Assembly: GCA_963921195.1 (NCBI GenBank)
Contig: OY992540.1
Span: 18,731,136 to 18,795,135 of the forward strand
DNA: 64,000 nt
Reading direction: 5' to 3'
From: Pegoplata infirma
Taxonomy: Eukaryota > Arthropoda > Insecta > Diptera > Anthomyiidae
In this document: piece by piece, positions 21,741 through 31,448 of the stretch
Layout: each line of letters starts with the position of its first letter
Position numbering within the stretch: position 1 is the first letter of the stretch
Made by a program: the position numbers and the translations under genes
Notes under the pieces: model-generated
What the model saw: the letters and a program-made list of their open reading frames with translations, nothing else
What the model was told of the DNA's origin: nothing
Databases searched by the model: none

Positions 21741-21958
21741 CATAATTGAACTCCAAATGGTATTTAAACAAGTACAAACATATTTTTTGACAAAAAAGGA
21801 AAAAAATACGTATTTTTTTTTACCAAATTTTTTTTTTTCGCGGAATTTTTTTTTTTCAAAAGTAATTTCCATTAAAAAAAAGTTTTTTGGAATAATCTTT
21901 TTGAAATTGTGGAGGGTATCACTACATTCGGCAAGGCCGAATTTAACTTTTTTACTTG
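21741..21958 (+). mobile_element. H1 repeat, 3' end fused to the minisatellite
   Basis: Immediately after the last array unit the sequence CATAATTGAACTCCAAATGG matches the interior of the H1 copies at 11545 and 30375 (reversed). It continues to GTGGAGGGTATCACTAC, the perfect hairpin ATTCGGCAAGGCCGAAT and ACTTG at 21954-21958 followed by T. The 5' half of H1 is missing; in its place stand the array and, further left, the Helitron 5' fragment. Confidence 0.8.
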
Positions 21959-22359
21959 TTTTTTTACAAGATTTCTCTTAAATGTTGAAGCACTTTTCTT
22001 ATTTTATTTTTAATAACTACCAACATCTCATGTGGGAAAGATACAACATATTTCACTGAGATGCGTTGACAGTATTTTCAAATTTAATTTATTGGTTATT
22101 TGTTGTTTTTTACCAACACATACTTACTTACACATTGTTAAACATATAGAATAAAGAATGTGTTTGAGTATGTATTGCTTTGACAACTGATATCATAAGC
22201 TATTTACTATGATTGTAGAAAAAGAAAAATAAGACAGATTATTAATGCCGAACATGGATATACCCTACTTTTTAGATCTTTCAAATTGTTTAACCCATTT
22301 TGGACCAAGATTCAATTTAATTTTTTTTTTTTGGAAAAGGTACTTTTCTAGGGTTACTA
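21959..22359. other. No feature seen
   Basis: AT-rich DNA without a gene or a repeat shared elsewhere in the window. Confidence 0.4.
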
Positions 22360-22925
22360 CACTCAAAATAATCCTACAGTAAAAAATACAGTAAAAGTGT
22401 TATAACTCTAACTATACTACTTTTTTAGTAATTTACAGTATAAATTTAGCTTTACAGTATAAATTTAGTTATTTTTTTGAAATTGGAATACTTTAAACTT
22501 TACTGAATACTGATTTTTTTACCGATTTTTTAATAATTTTTGTTAGTAATTTTAAAAAATTTGGAAAATTATTTTTGACACCTAATATGGTAAAATTTAT
22601 AAATATATAAATATATTTTTTTTTTTCAAACGAACATAGCAAATTTTCGTTGAAAAAAAATAAATATATATTTTTTTTAAAAAATTCCGAAATAGATCAT
22701 TGCCAGCTATCAAACTTAATAATTATATATTTTTGAAACAATTTTTTTTGTTAAAAAATTTTTCAAAATCGGTTTTGGATAGTTTTTCGCTTTAAAATTT
22801 GTTTACCGTTTTTTTATAACTGCGTTAGTAAAAATTGACTAACGCGTTGTAGGGCCCTTTAATACTAACAATTAGTAATAACTACCAACTTTTTAGTAAG
22901 GAATACTGTAGGATTTCTATGAGTG
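22360..22925. mobile_element. M element (MITE), 566 bp
   Basis: CACTCAAAATAATCCTACAG at the left and CTGTAGGATTTCTATGAGTG at the right are inverted partners, with TA outside both (22358-22359, 22926-22927). Internal words with AGTAAAAA and TTAGTAA repeat. No coding content. The TA site and CACTC end place it with the other M elements of this window. Confidence 0.8.
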
Positions 22926-23015
22926 TAGTATCAACTAATCTCAAAAATCTTGTCAAAAATTTTTCAATATTTCGTTATTTAAGAAAAACCATATTGACCT
23001 GAAATTCCACCTTTT

Positions 23016-23830
23016 TATACCCTCCACTCTAGTGAAAGAGGGTATATATAAGTTTGTCATTCCATTTGTAACACCTCGAAATATTGGAAGTATTCATGAT
23101 CCTCGATCGATTTTAAGACGAATTAGCGATGATCGTCCGTCCTTCTGTCCGTTTGTCTGTCTGTCTGTTTAAAACACACCAACTTTTGAAACACTTTACG
23201 GAAGCTCCTGACGCTTGGCATATATGTTGGGCATTTACCTGGTCAGGTTGGTATTGCAATCCAGCGAAATCAGTCCAGTGGTTTAAATTTATGAGCGAAA
23301 GACTGAATTTCGGCAAGGGTTTTCATGAATTTACGAGATAAAACACACGTTAACTTTCGAACGAGAATCCTGTGAGTGCTGAAGTGTGGCATATATATTT
23401 TCCGTCCCTCTGTCCCTTGTCAAATCTCAGCCAAATCGGTCCAGTGGTTGCAAAGTTATAAGCAAAACCCAGAATTTCAGATTGGTTTCACCTAAAATTC
23501 ACGTGTTGAAAACCCCGAGTTTTAAAAAACAAGCTTGAAAAACAATTATTAACCACAAAATTACTTTACAGAGTACTATTGTCACTTAGAAATATGTTTA
23601 CACTGAAAAAAAAAATTTACACTCGAAAAAAAATTTACACTCAAAAAAAAAAATTTGTAAATTATTTTTTTTTTTTACAAAAATGACAAAAAAAAGTTTT
23701 TTACTCAAAATAAAATATTTCTAATCAAAATTGGTAATTTTTTTTGCATTAAGAAATGTACTATCCTTTAAAAGGGCCTTGTGGAGGGAATTCATAGATT
23801 CGGCCAAGTCGAATTTAACTTTTATACTTG
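23016..23830 (+). mobile_element. H1 repeat, full-length copy
   Basis: Start TATACCCTCCACTCTAGTGA, both internal 165-bp blocks (GCATATATGTTGGGCATTTA near 23218 and GCATATATATTTTCCGTCCC near 23387), the A-rich ACACTCAAAAAAAAAA zone and the 3' end with ATTCGGCCAAGTCGAAT and ACTTG at 23826-23830. It is the best full copy alongside 2390-3191. No coding content. Confidence 0.82.
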
Positions 23831-23936
23831 TTCATACATAGAATTTTTCTTGAAAAAGTTATCTCTTCTGTTCGAAAAATCGAACAGAGGATCGAAATGG
23901 GTTAAATAATATTATAATTATTTTTTTACCCTCCAC

Positions 23937-24017
23937 TCTAGTAATAGAGGGTATATATAAGTTTGTCATTGCGTTTGTAACACCTCGAAATATTCGTCTT
24001 AGACCCTATAAAGTATA
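23937..24017 (+). mobile_element. H1 repeat, 5' fragment
   Basis: TACCCTCCACTCTAGTAATA through GTTTGTCATTGCGTTTGTAA to GACCCTATAAAGTA, where the G foldback enters at the TA. Full H1 copies read GACCCCATAAAGTATATATA here, so the target site can be identified. Confidence 0.78.
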
Positions 24018-25241
24018 TGGGGCATTCCATTTGAAATCGGACATTATGAAAAACTATTTTTTTAGATTTTCCCAATTTATTTACAGTTTTTAGTACCCTT
24101 CGAAAACTCTTTCGTGGTAAATTTTCAGACTTTTTGATGACCCGTTCAAAAGATATCGAATTTTTAAAAATTGGTAGTTTGTTCCTTTACTCAAACTTCT
24201 TTTTATCATAACTTCTTCAATAATGGTCCAAATTTCAATTTTTTTTTTTTCTTTAAAATTTTTGTTTTTTTACGTACTTTTTAAAAAAAAATCCCAAAAA
24301 ATTCGTAAAAGCGCTTTAGTATGCGAGTTTTAAGTTTTAAATTTAAATCTCATTTTTGAAAATGTTTGTACTCTTCGATTTTTTTGAAATTTTTTTCTGT
24401 AAAACTTCTATCAATTCTATAAATTTTTTGCCCAGGAGCATCGTGGGATAACGATTATTACTATTTTTTAAAATTTTTTGAAAAAATTTTATTGTAATTT
24501 TCCAATCTTAAAATCATTTCTACTGCTCCAATGGTGCATCATAGAGGGGTCCTTTATAAGACCGACCCCCATTAATTTTTACGTCTTAACATTTCTTTGG
24601 AACAAACTAATACCCTATCTCCAATTTCTAAGGGGGCTCCCACACAAAACGACATTTTTTAAAATGTGTTCCAACCGCTTTAACTGCCCTAATAGTGCCC
24701 TTAGAACAACAAAATGTAGGACCGATCGACAATATTTTTTTAGTCCAAACATTTTCTCTAAACACACCTACCCTCTATCTCTAATTTTAAAGGCGGTCCC
24801 CATACAATTTTTTTTATTTTTTGTAAATTTGTTTTATTTAATCAGCTTCTACCGGTCCAATCGTGCGTCCGAGAGGGGTCATTAGTGAGACCGACCCCCA
24901 TTTATTTTTACCCTACAACATTTTTTTGAAATATACTTACGCCCTATCTCCACTCCCTAAGTAGGCTTCCATTCAAAATTAAATTTTTATAAAATTTGCT
25001 CCAACTGTTATTTGTATGGGAGCCTACTTAGGGAGTGGAGATAGGGCGTAAGTATGTTTTAAAAAAATGTTGTAGGGTAAAAATAAATAGGGGTCTGTCT
25101 CACTAATGACCCCTCTCGGACGCACCATTGGACCGGTAGAAGCTGATTAAATAAAACAAATTTACAAAAAATAAAAAAAAAATGTATGAGGACCGCCTTA
25201 ACAATTAGAGATAGAGGGTAGGTGTGTTCAAAAAAAATGTT
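24018..25241. mobile_element. G foldback, right arm truncated
   Basis: It starts TGGGGCATTCCATTTGAAAT after TA and follows the 5306 copy through CGTGGGATAACGATTATTAC, ACTCCCTAAGTAGGC and its inverted second arm. It stops at AAAAAAATGTTTCTAAGTCC, well short of the right terminus. About 660 bp of the expected right arm are missing, so the element cannot be mobile. Confidence 0.78.
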
Positions 25242-25321
25242 TCTAAGTCCTGGATAAAAGATATTTTTGGTAAATTTTTTGCGTTTTGAAGTAAAAATTT
25301 ATTTTCGGTTTTTTTTTAATT

Positions 25322-25688
25322 CCCGGTGAAAAATGGTACAAATATGATCATATATGCGTTCATACAGCGTCATGTATGTTCATATATGTAGCATATATGA
25401 ATATATATGACACAGTATGAAGGCATATATGTTCATATTTGCAACATATATATCCATATACGTAAAATGAGGGCATATGAACATATATGACATATATGCT
25501 CCATATATGTCCACATATGTCATATATGGGCATATGCCCTCATTTTACGTATACGGACATATATGTTGCTAATATGATCATATATGACTGCATACAATTT
25601 CATATATGACCATATATGCTCATATATTTACATATATGCATCCATATATTTACATATATGTATCCATATATGCTAATTTTTCACAGGG
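25322..25688. mobile_element. CATATATG-rich palindromic element
   Basis: CCCGGTGAAAAAT at 25322 and ATTTTTCACAGGG at 25688 are near-inverted ends. Inside, about 25 degenerate CATATATG words form a large palindrome centred near 25496: GGGCATATGAACATATATG faces CATATATGGGCATATGCCC, and CATATACGTAAAATGAGGG faces CCCTCATTTTACGTATACGG. The words TTTCTAAGTCCTGGA and TTTCTAAGTCCCGGA lie just outside on either side, possibly from tandem flanking sequence. Confidence 0.65.
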
Positions 25689-25745
25689 TTTCTAAGTCCC
25701 GGACACAAATTTTGTTTTTTTTTTTGACAATTTTTTTTTTGCATT

Positions 25746-26025
25746 TCCCGAAAAAACTTGGGATAAATTTGAAAATTATGAGATAAAAAAAATATTTTCT
25801 GCAAAATTCTACATATTTTATCTTATGATATAAAATTATATACAATTATATCAAATTAGATAAACCCAATATTCGGATCAAAAACGATCATATTTAATCT
25901 GATATAACAAATTTTGATCTATTTTGATCCACCAATTTCAAAATACGTGTTGGGCCATATTAAATTATATATGGCTCAATTTCTAATTATATATGGACCT
26001 GTATATTTTATTTTTAGTCGGGAAT
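25746..26025. mobile_element. Possible TIR element, AT-rich
   Basis: TTCCCGAAAAAACTTGGGA at the left and TATTTTTAGTCGGGAA at the right are weakly inverted. The interior, rich in AAATTATATA and GATC words, resembles 29040-29230 inside the TCCCGAGTAAAAAT element. It may be a relative of that family. The ends are too diverged to be sure. Confidence 0.35.
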
Positions 26026-26642
26026 AAAAAAAATCAAATGATTTCTGTCAATCAGATATCGCCAGATCCACCCAAGAGCGATAATAAATCTCACTTGTAA
26101 ATCTAAATTTATATGTGTTACAAACATAATGAAAAACTTAATTATAACCCTTATTTCTAATTGAAGTGTCTAAAAATATTTTACAGCAACAACCAGAAAA
26201 CAAAACGGAAGATACAACAATATAACTAGCATCTCACTTCAAGCATTTCCTGTTTAGGATAGTAGTGTTGTGTGTGTGTGAGTGAGTGGATATTAGTAGA
26301 AAGCAAAGTTAAAAAAGAAAAATATTATCACCATGTTTCTTAACAAACGACTGACGAACTTTTGAATTTGACCCCATCTGTTTGGCTGGTGACATACACA
26401 ATAGCACCATCCTTATTCTTTCCTTTTACTCCTACTACTGCATCGTCCTTTTTCTGGTATTGTCAATTTAACATTATATGAGCTGTTGTTTTTTAAACAG
26501 CTGTTGTTTAATATTATACTATTTTACGCACACATATACACACACTTGGAGATTTACAGTGACTCACGGGTTAAATGATGCAGTAGCTAGCAATTCTTTA
26601 AAAATAAAGTTAACAATACCAAAACTTATTATAATTAAACTA
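26026..26642. other. No gene; unique-looking DNA
   Basis: Text with CA/TG-type runs (TGTGTGTGTGAGTGAGTG near 26269) and ordinary base composition compared with its surroundings. The frame at 26478-26729 crosses a CACACATATACACACA run and an M element boundary, so I reject it as a gene. Confidence 0.4.
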
Positions 26643-27178
26643 CACTCACAAAAAAAAACTTGTAAAAAACATGAAAAACTTGTAGCTTTTATTTTTTGCT
26701 ACCTCCCATTTGACAAGAATTTCTTGTAATTTAACAAGCTTTTTACCAATAATTTTGTTATTTTACAAGCTTTTTACTAATAAAATTGTAAATTTACAAA
26801 TTTTTTGACGCGATAAAACTTACAAGGACGTCTGGTAACTTTACTAGAATTTTTGCTACCTCCTATTTTACGAGAATTCCTAGTACAAATAACGAGATTT
26901 TTTGTAATTTTACAAGTTTTTTACCAATTAAATTGTTAATTTACAAACTTGTTTGCGCAATAAAACTTTCAAGGAATTCTCGTGAGTTTACTAGAATTTT
27001 TTTTTGTAAAAAAAGTTGGAAATTTGTAAAATAACAAAAAAAAAATTGTAAAATTACTAAAAAGAAAATGTAAATTTCGATAAAAAAATTTTTGTTAAAA
27101 AACAATGAAAACTGTCAAATATTGGTAAAATGTTATTACGAGACTTTTTCTAGTAAATTAAAAAGGTTATTTTGTGTG
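26643..27178. mobile_element. M element (MITE), 536 bp
   Basis: CACTCACAAAAAAAAACTTG at the left and TTATTTTGTGTG at the right are inverted, with TA outside (26641-26642, 27179-27180). Subterminal ACAAGCTTTTTACCAATAA and TTACTAGAATTTTTGCTACC words repeat. The same word set builds the outer part of the 44693-47100 element, so the two belong to one subfamily. Confidence 0.75.
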
Positions 27179-27854
27179 TAGTGTTATTATTTTTAAAAAT
27201 GACTGTGTCTGTTATTTATCATGTTTGACCAGCATGACTGCCCGAAACTTTATTACCGGTTATATTAAATAACGGATAATAGAAGGACTAGTAATTGAGT
27301 CTCAATTTCTGAAATTGAGTCCAAATTTCTGAAATTAGTGATATCTACTGGACGACTTAAGGTGTAAGCCACTGTTCAAATATAATCTAATACACACATA
27401 CCGACAAATAGGGTGATATTTTTTCGCCAACTTTTAATTTCTGAACTGTCTGGGCAATTTTACATTCTACTAGACCTAAAAATTATGTGGTACAAATTTA
27501 GGCCAATCGGATTAAATTAATCTGTGGCGTCCGGCGATCAAAGATTTGGATTTTTGAATATCTAACAAGTAGAAAAGTTAAATTCGACCGATAAAAAATA
27601 GCAGGTTAATCTTAGTTTTGGGTACTTATTAACATACAAAAATTTCAGAACAATCGGAGTGTAAGCTATGGGATACCTTCCTTGTGAGACCCAGGGGATA
27701 GAAATTTTTTTTTCGGCCCGCAACCTTTTGTGGGCGTGGATTTAAAAAAATCATTACAATAATGAGAAAATGTTACTACTAAAAGTTCAAAAAATATAAT
27801 AAATAAATTACTTAACAATTATCGCGACTGGGAAGGTATAACAGTAATTTTTCT
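27179..27854. other. No feature seen
   Basis: Unique-looking DNA. It has phrase-like text such as AATTTAGGCCAATCGG and GGCGTCCGGCGATC, in the style of the interior of other repeats, but I found no second copy here. Confidence 0.4.
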
Positions 27855-27980
27855 TTTCTTTACAAAAATAACAAAAAAAGTTGTTTACTCAAAATAAAAT
27901 ATTTCTAATCAAAAATGGTAAATTTTTTCATGTTAGAAAATTTACTTTCCCTTAAAAAGAGTATTGTGGAGGGTATCACT
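27855..27980 (+). mobile_element. H1 repeat, 3' fragment lacking the terminus
   Basis: TACTCAAAATAAAATATTTC, AATCAAAAATGGTAAATTTT and TTGTGGAGGGTATCACT match H1 near 23700-23790. It breaks off before the hairpin, and the following sequence is unrelated. Confidence 0.7.
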
Positions 27981-28337
27981 GTGGAACAAATTCAGGTAAG
28001 CAAAAGTTAGGTCGATTCTGAGAATGAGGGGTGAAAATAGAGGCTAAATTAGAAGACCCGTATCGCGGCGTTTGTTTATGTCAGTTCGGATTTTTTTTTA
28101 ATCGACCTTCGAACTTTGCAGTCAAATGCCGATTTTCTGCATATTGTTTATATGATTTTTTGGCTATAGCTCGTCGACTAATTGACATTTTTTTCAATCT
28201 GTAAAAGCCAAATTATTGCTAGAGATCTGTCCAACAATTATTTTTTTTTTTAAAACATTGATTTAGAAAATTTTTGTGGTGCTTAAGAAGCAAAATATTT
28301 TCAAAAAGCATGAAAAATGAAAATGAATATATAGTTA
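27981..28337. other. No feature seen
   Basis: Non-repetitive AT-rich DNA without a frame of interest. Confidence 0.4.
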
Positions 28338-28405
28338 AACTGAGGTGGCGTCCTGCAACTTTTTTAAAATTAGACCCCAGCCTAAAAACATTATCATGTT
28401 AAAAA
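28338..28405 (-). mobile_element. C repeat, 3'-most fragment reversed
   Basis: AACTGAGGTGGCGTCCTGCA, TTTTTTAAAATTAGACC and CATTATCATGTTAAAA are the CATGATAATG end of the C family, read on the minus strand. It directly abuts the opposite end of the next C copy, giving a head-to-tail junction of two C copies. Confidence 0.7.
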
Positions 28406-28927
28406 CCAAAAGAGCTGTTCATTTCGTAAGTGAGTGCGAAAATAAGTGTAAAAAAGTGTTTTAACATTTTGGAGAGTATATAAGATTCGGCACCAAAGAA
28501 TATAACACTCTCACTTGTTTTATGTACGTGCGATAAAGAAATGGAAACTTTGTATGCGAAAAGCTTAGACTTGGTGAAAAAGTAGTTTTGGTAAAAAAAA
28601 ATTGATGAAAAAAAAAATTTTCATGAAAAAAAAAAAATTCGATGAAAAAAAAATTTGATGAAAAAAAAAATTGATGAAAAAAAAATTTTGATAAAAAAAA
28701 AAAAAAAAATGATGAAAAAAAAAAGTTTGATGAAAAAAAAAAATTTATGAAAAAAAAAAATTTATGAAAAATAAAGTTTGATGAAAGAAAAAAAATTTGA
28801 TGGGAAAAAAAAGTTATGACAAAAAAAAAAAAATGATGAAAAAAAAGAAATTTGATGAAAAATGAAAAAAAAAAAAAATTTGATGAAACAAAAATTGATA
28901 AAAGACAAACTTGATGAAAAAAAAGTA
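28406..28927 (-). mobile_element. C repeat, reversed, distal end and array
   Basis: CCAAAAGAGCTGTTCATTTC, GTGAGTGCGAAAATAAGTG, CTCTCACTTGTTTTATG and AAAAGCTTAGACTTGGTG lead into GATGAAAAAAAA units. It is interrupted at 28928 by a TIR element and continues at 30096-30153 and 30753-31066. The stretch AAGTGTAAAAAAGTGTT at 28444-28460 is the empty site for the H1 insertion at 11321. Confidence 0.75.
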
Positions 28928-30095
28928 TCCCGAGTAAAAATAATCATATATAACTTGATGCAAACATAATAAGTCATATATGATTACACATCGCGTGAGA
29001 TATTTTCTAAATTTTTTAAATGCAGTCATGTGTAGTTATATATAATTTAATCATGATTTGGATTAAAAGGTGATCGGTATAATTATATAAAATTATATGA
29101 GGGTCAATACAAAATTTGATTTTCCGTATAATTTAATATAAAATTATATATGAACTCGCCAAATGGCGAGCGCCCATCCAACCTATATATAGCTTATTCT
29201 GTTCCATATAAAACTATATATATTTCCAATTACCCAAACATTTTTTTGTTTTAGAAAATTACATGTTTGGTGAACGTATCGTTGACTTGTGGTGTGTCTC
29301 AACCCAAACCACAATACACCAAGATTTTATATGTTTCTATGCGTTTAGATCTAATTGGATCCACCAATATATGGCAATGTCTGGTCAAAACTTGGATAAA
29401 ATCAAATCATATTTTATACAAGTTGATATTTTTAATGCAAAAACATCCACCATTATTCGGATCAAATTGCGTATAAATATACAGTGGGCGACAATACATT
29501 GGAAACTTTTTTATAGTAGATGAAATTTGTTAAAGACAAAGTTAACAATACTAACCGTTATAATTATCAAACAAGTATTATAAAAAAACGTTATGTAGGT
29601 AATTTATCAAGCTTTAATTTAAGCTTAATTAACAAAAAATTGGTGGTCAAAAGAATTGGAGGTCAAAAAATGTGGATTTTTGCTACTGTACTTAAAAAAT
29701 TCCACTGTTTGTTTGGGTTGCTGGAAAAATTATTTATCACTGGGTAAAAACAATTGGACCTTTTTTTAAATTTCTAATGTTTTAACTTGGAAAAAATCGA
29801 CCCGGAAATATTTTTTAAAAATGTTCTGAAAAACGTCTATAATTTGTTTCCTTTTTCACATCGACCCTCGTAACACATTCATTATTTTCCCAATCTGGAC
29901 GCAATTAAGCTTAAATTAAAGCTTGATAAATTACCTACATAACGTTTTTGTTTGATAATTATAACGGTTAGTATTGTTAACTTTGTCTTTAACAAATTTC
30001 ATCTACTATAAAAAAGTTTCCAATGTATTGTCGCCCACTGTATATTGTGTTACATATCATTATATATTGCATCATATAAAAATTTTTACTCGGGA
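28928..30095. mobile_element. TCCCGAGTAAAAAT TIR element with a nested element
   Basis: TCCCGAGTAAAAATAATCAT at the left and AAAATTTTTACTCGGGA at the right are inverted. The outer parts are rich in ATATATAATT and TCATATATG words. A second TIR element sits inside at 29482-30040. Outside lies the interrupted C array on both sides. A clean target duplication is not visible (TA at the left, TG at the right). The frames at 29263-29523 lie inside and show no known domain. Confidence 0.7.
29482..30040. mobile_element. Long-TIR element at a TA site, 559 bp
   Basis: CAGTGGGCGACAATACATTG at the left faces CAATGTATTGTCGCCCACTG at the right, with TA outside both (29480-29481, 30041-30042). The inverted arms run about 160 bp each (through GTTAACAATACTAACCGTTA and GCTTTAATTTAAGC). 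Such long arms with TA sites are typical of non-autonomous Tc1/mariner relatives. The 75-residue frame at 29520-29747 runs from the left arm into the loop and is not evidently a protein. Confidence 0.82.
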
Positions 30096-30153
30096 TGATA
30101 AAAAAAAAAATTTTATGTAAACAAAAATTAGAGGAAAAAAATTGATAAAAAAA

Positions 30154-30752
30154 CAAGTAAAAAAGTTAAATTCGGCCTTGCCGAATGTAGTGATACCCTC
30201 CACAATTTCAAAAAAATTTTTGAAAAAAACTTTATTTAAAAGGAAATTACTTTTGAAAAAAAAAAAATTTGGGAAAAAATTTCCGCAAAAAAAAAAAATT
30301 GTAAAAAAAAAAAATCCGCGATTTTTTTTTGTCAAAAAATATGTTCATACTTGTTTAAATACCATTTGGTGTTCAATTACGTTCACATATGTCAACCAGC
30401 AGCCGAATTAAAGCATTTTGTATTATTAGGTTATGTTGAATGTGCCAAAATTTTGGAGGTGTCCTTACATTTTTGCTCATAACTTTTGAACCGCTGAACC
30501 GATATCGCTCAAATGTAATATCAAACTTCTTGGGAGAACTTCCAATAAATATGTAAAATTTCAGTCGCCTCCGTGTAATATTTTGGCCGTGATCACTATT
30601 TCCACAGACAGACGGACATCGCTAGAATATCTTAAAATCGATCGGTGATCATGAATATATATACTTTATGGGATCCCAAACCGATATTTCGATGAATTAC
30701 AAACGGAATGACAAACTTATATATACCCTCTATCACTAAGTGGAGGGTATAA
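30154..30752 (-). mobile_element. H1 repeat, reversed, in the C array
   Basis: On the minus strand: TTTATACCCTCCACTTAGTG, a GTCCGTCTGTC run, GCTCAAAAGTTATGAGC-style text, GTGGAGGGTATCACTAC, hairpin ATTCGGCAAGGCCGAAT and ACTTG. It is close in length and subtype to 11321-11930. GATGAAAA array units flank both sides, so it inserted into the C array. Confidence 0.8.
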
Positions 30753-31066
30753 AAATTTTGTTGGAAAAAAAAATTTGATGGAAAAAAAATTGATGAAAAA
30801 AACAATTTGATGAAAAAAAAAGTTTTTTGTTGAAAAATAATTATGTTACTTTTTATTCACCAGCTGGTGAAAAACGATTTTATTCACCACGAGGTGAATT
30901 ATTATCCAAGTTACAAACCCAAGTTACTAAAATTTTTGGGCTTAAGAAAGTGAAATAGTAATTCCTATTTGTTTGTTAATCGTTAGCTTATATAGTCAAA
31001 TTGAGGTGGCGTCCTGCAACTTTTTTAAAATTAGACACCAGCCTAAAAACATTATCATGTTAAAAT
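30753..31066 (-). mobile_element. C repeat, reversed, proximal block
   Basis: GATGAAAA units, then CACCAGCTGGTGAAAAACG, CACCACGAGGTGAATTATTA, CAAGTTACAAACCCAAG, GTTAATCGTTAGCTTATATA, GAGGTGGCGTCCTGCAAC and CATTATCATGTTAAAA. This is the least damaged example of the hairpin-to-CATGATAATG block. Confidence 0.78.
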
Positions 31067-31448
31067 TCAAATTTGGTTTGAAAATTTAAAAAAAATAAAG
31101 ACCTGTCTTAAAATTGACAAATAATTTTAAAATTTTGAGACTTTTTATGATTGTGTTTACAACAAACACAGAGAATATGAAGTTTGATAATAATAATATT
31201 AGTCATAACCAGTCATAACTGTGAATAGGCCTTTAAGTTTTATTAAAAATTGTCTCAAGCTCTATACAAGGGTCGAGGAAAAGTAATTTTAAGATTCTTT
31301 TTGTTTAATTTCTTGAACGTTGGAAAAAACTCTATTTTTTGCTTATTTCAAATAGCAATATCTCGTAAACAGTTCGAGCGATTTATAAAATTTATTTCAC
31401 ATGTTTTTTTTCCATACAAAAAAATGTCGGTCTACTGCCACATATATA
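31067..31448. other. No feature seen
   Basis: AT-rich DNA. The frame from 31250 runs on into the G foldback and mixes unrelated sequence, so I do not accept it. Confidence 0.4.

Noticed and set aside
20566..21872. Long minus-strand frames of PIRKPI/TYPKTY repeats (up to 289 residues).
   Set aside because: They exist only because the 24-bp unit keeps frame. Mixed 25-bp units shift between all three frames, and no promoter or conserved start is present.
24478..24885. A 135-residue frame within the G foldback.
   Set aside because: It is not preserved in the copy at 5306-7191, which has frameshifts relative to it, and it has no recognisable domain.
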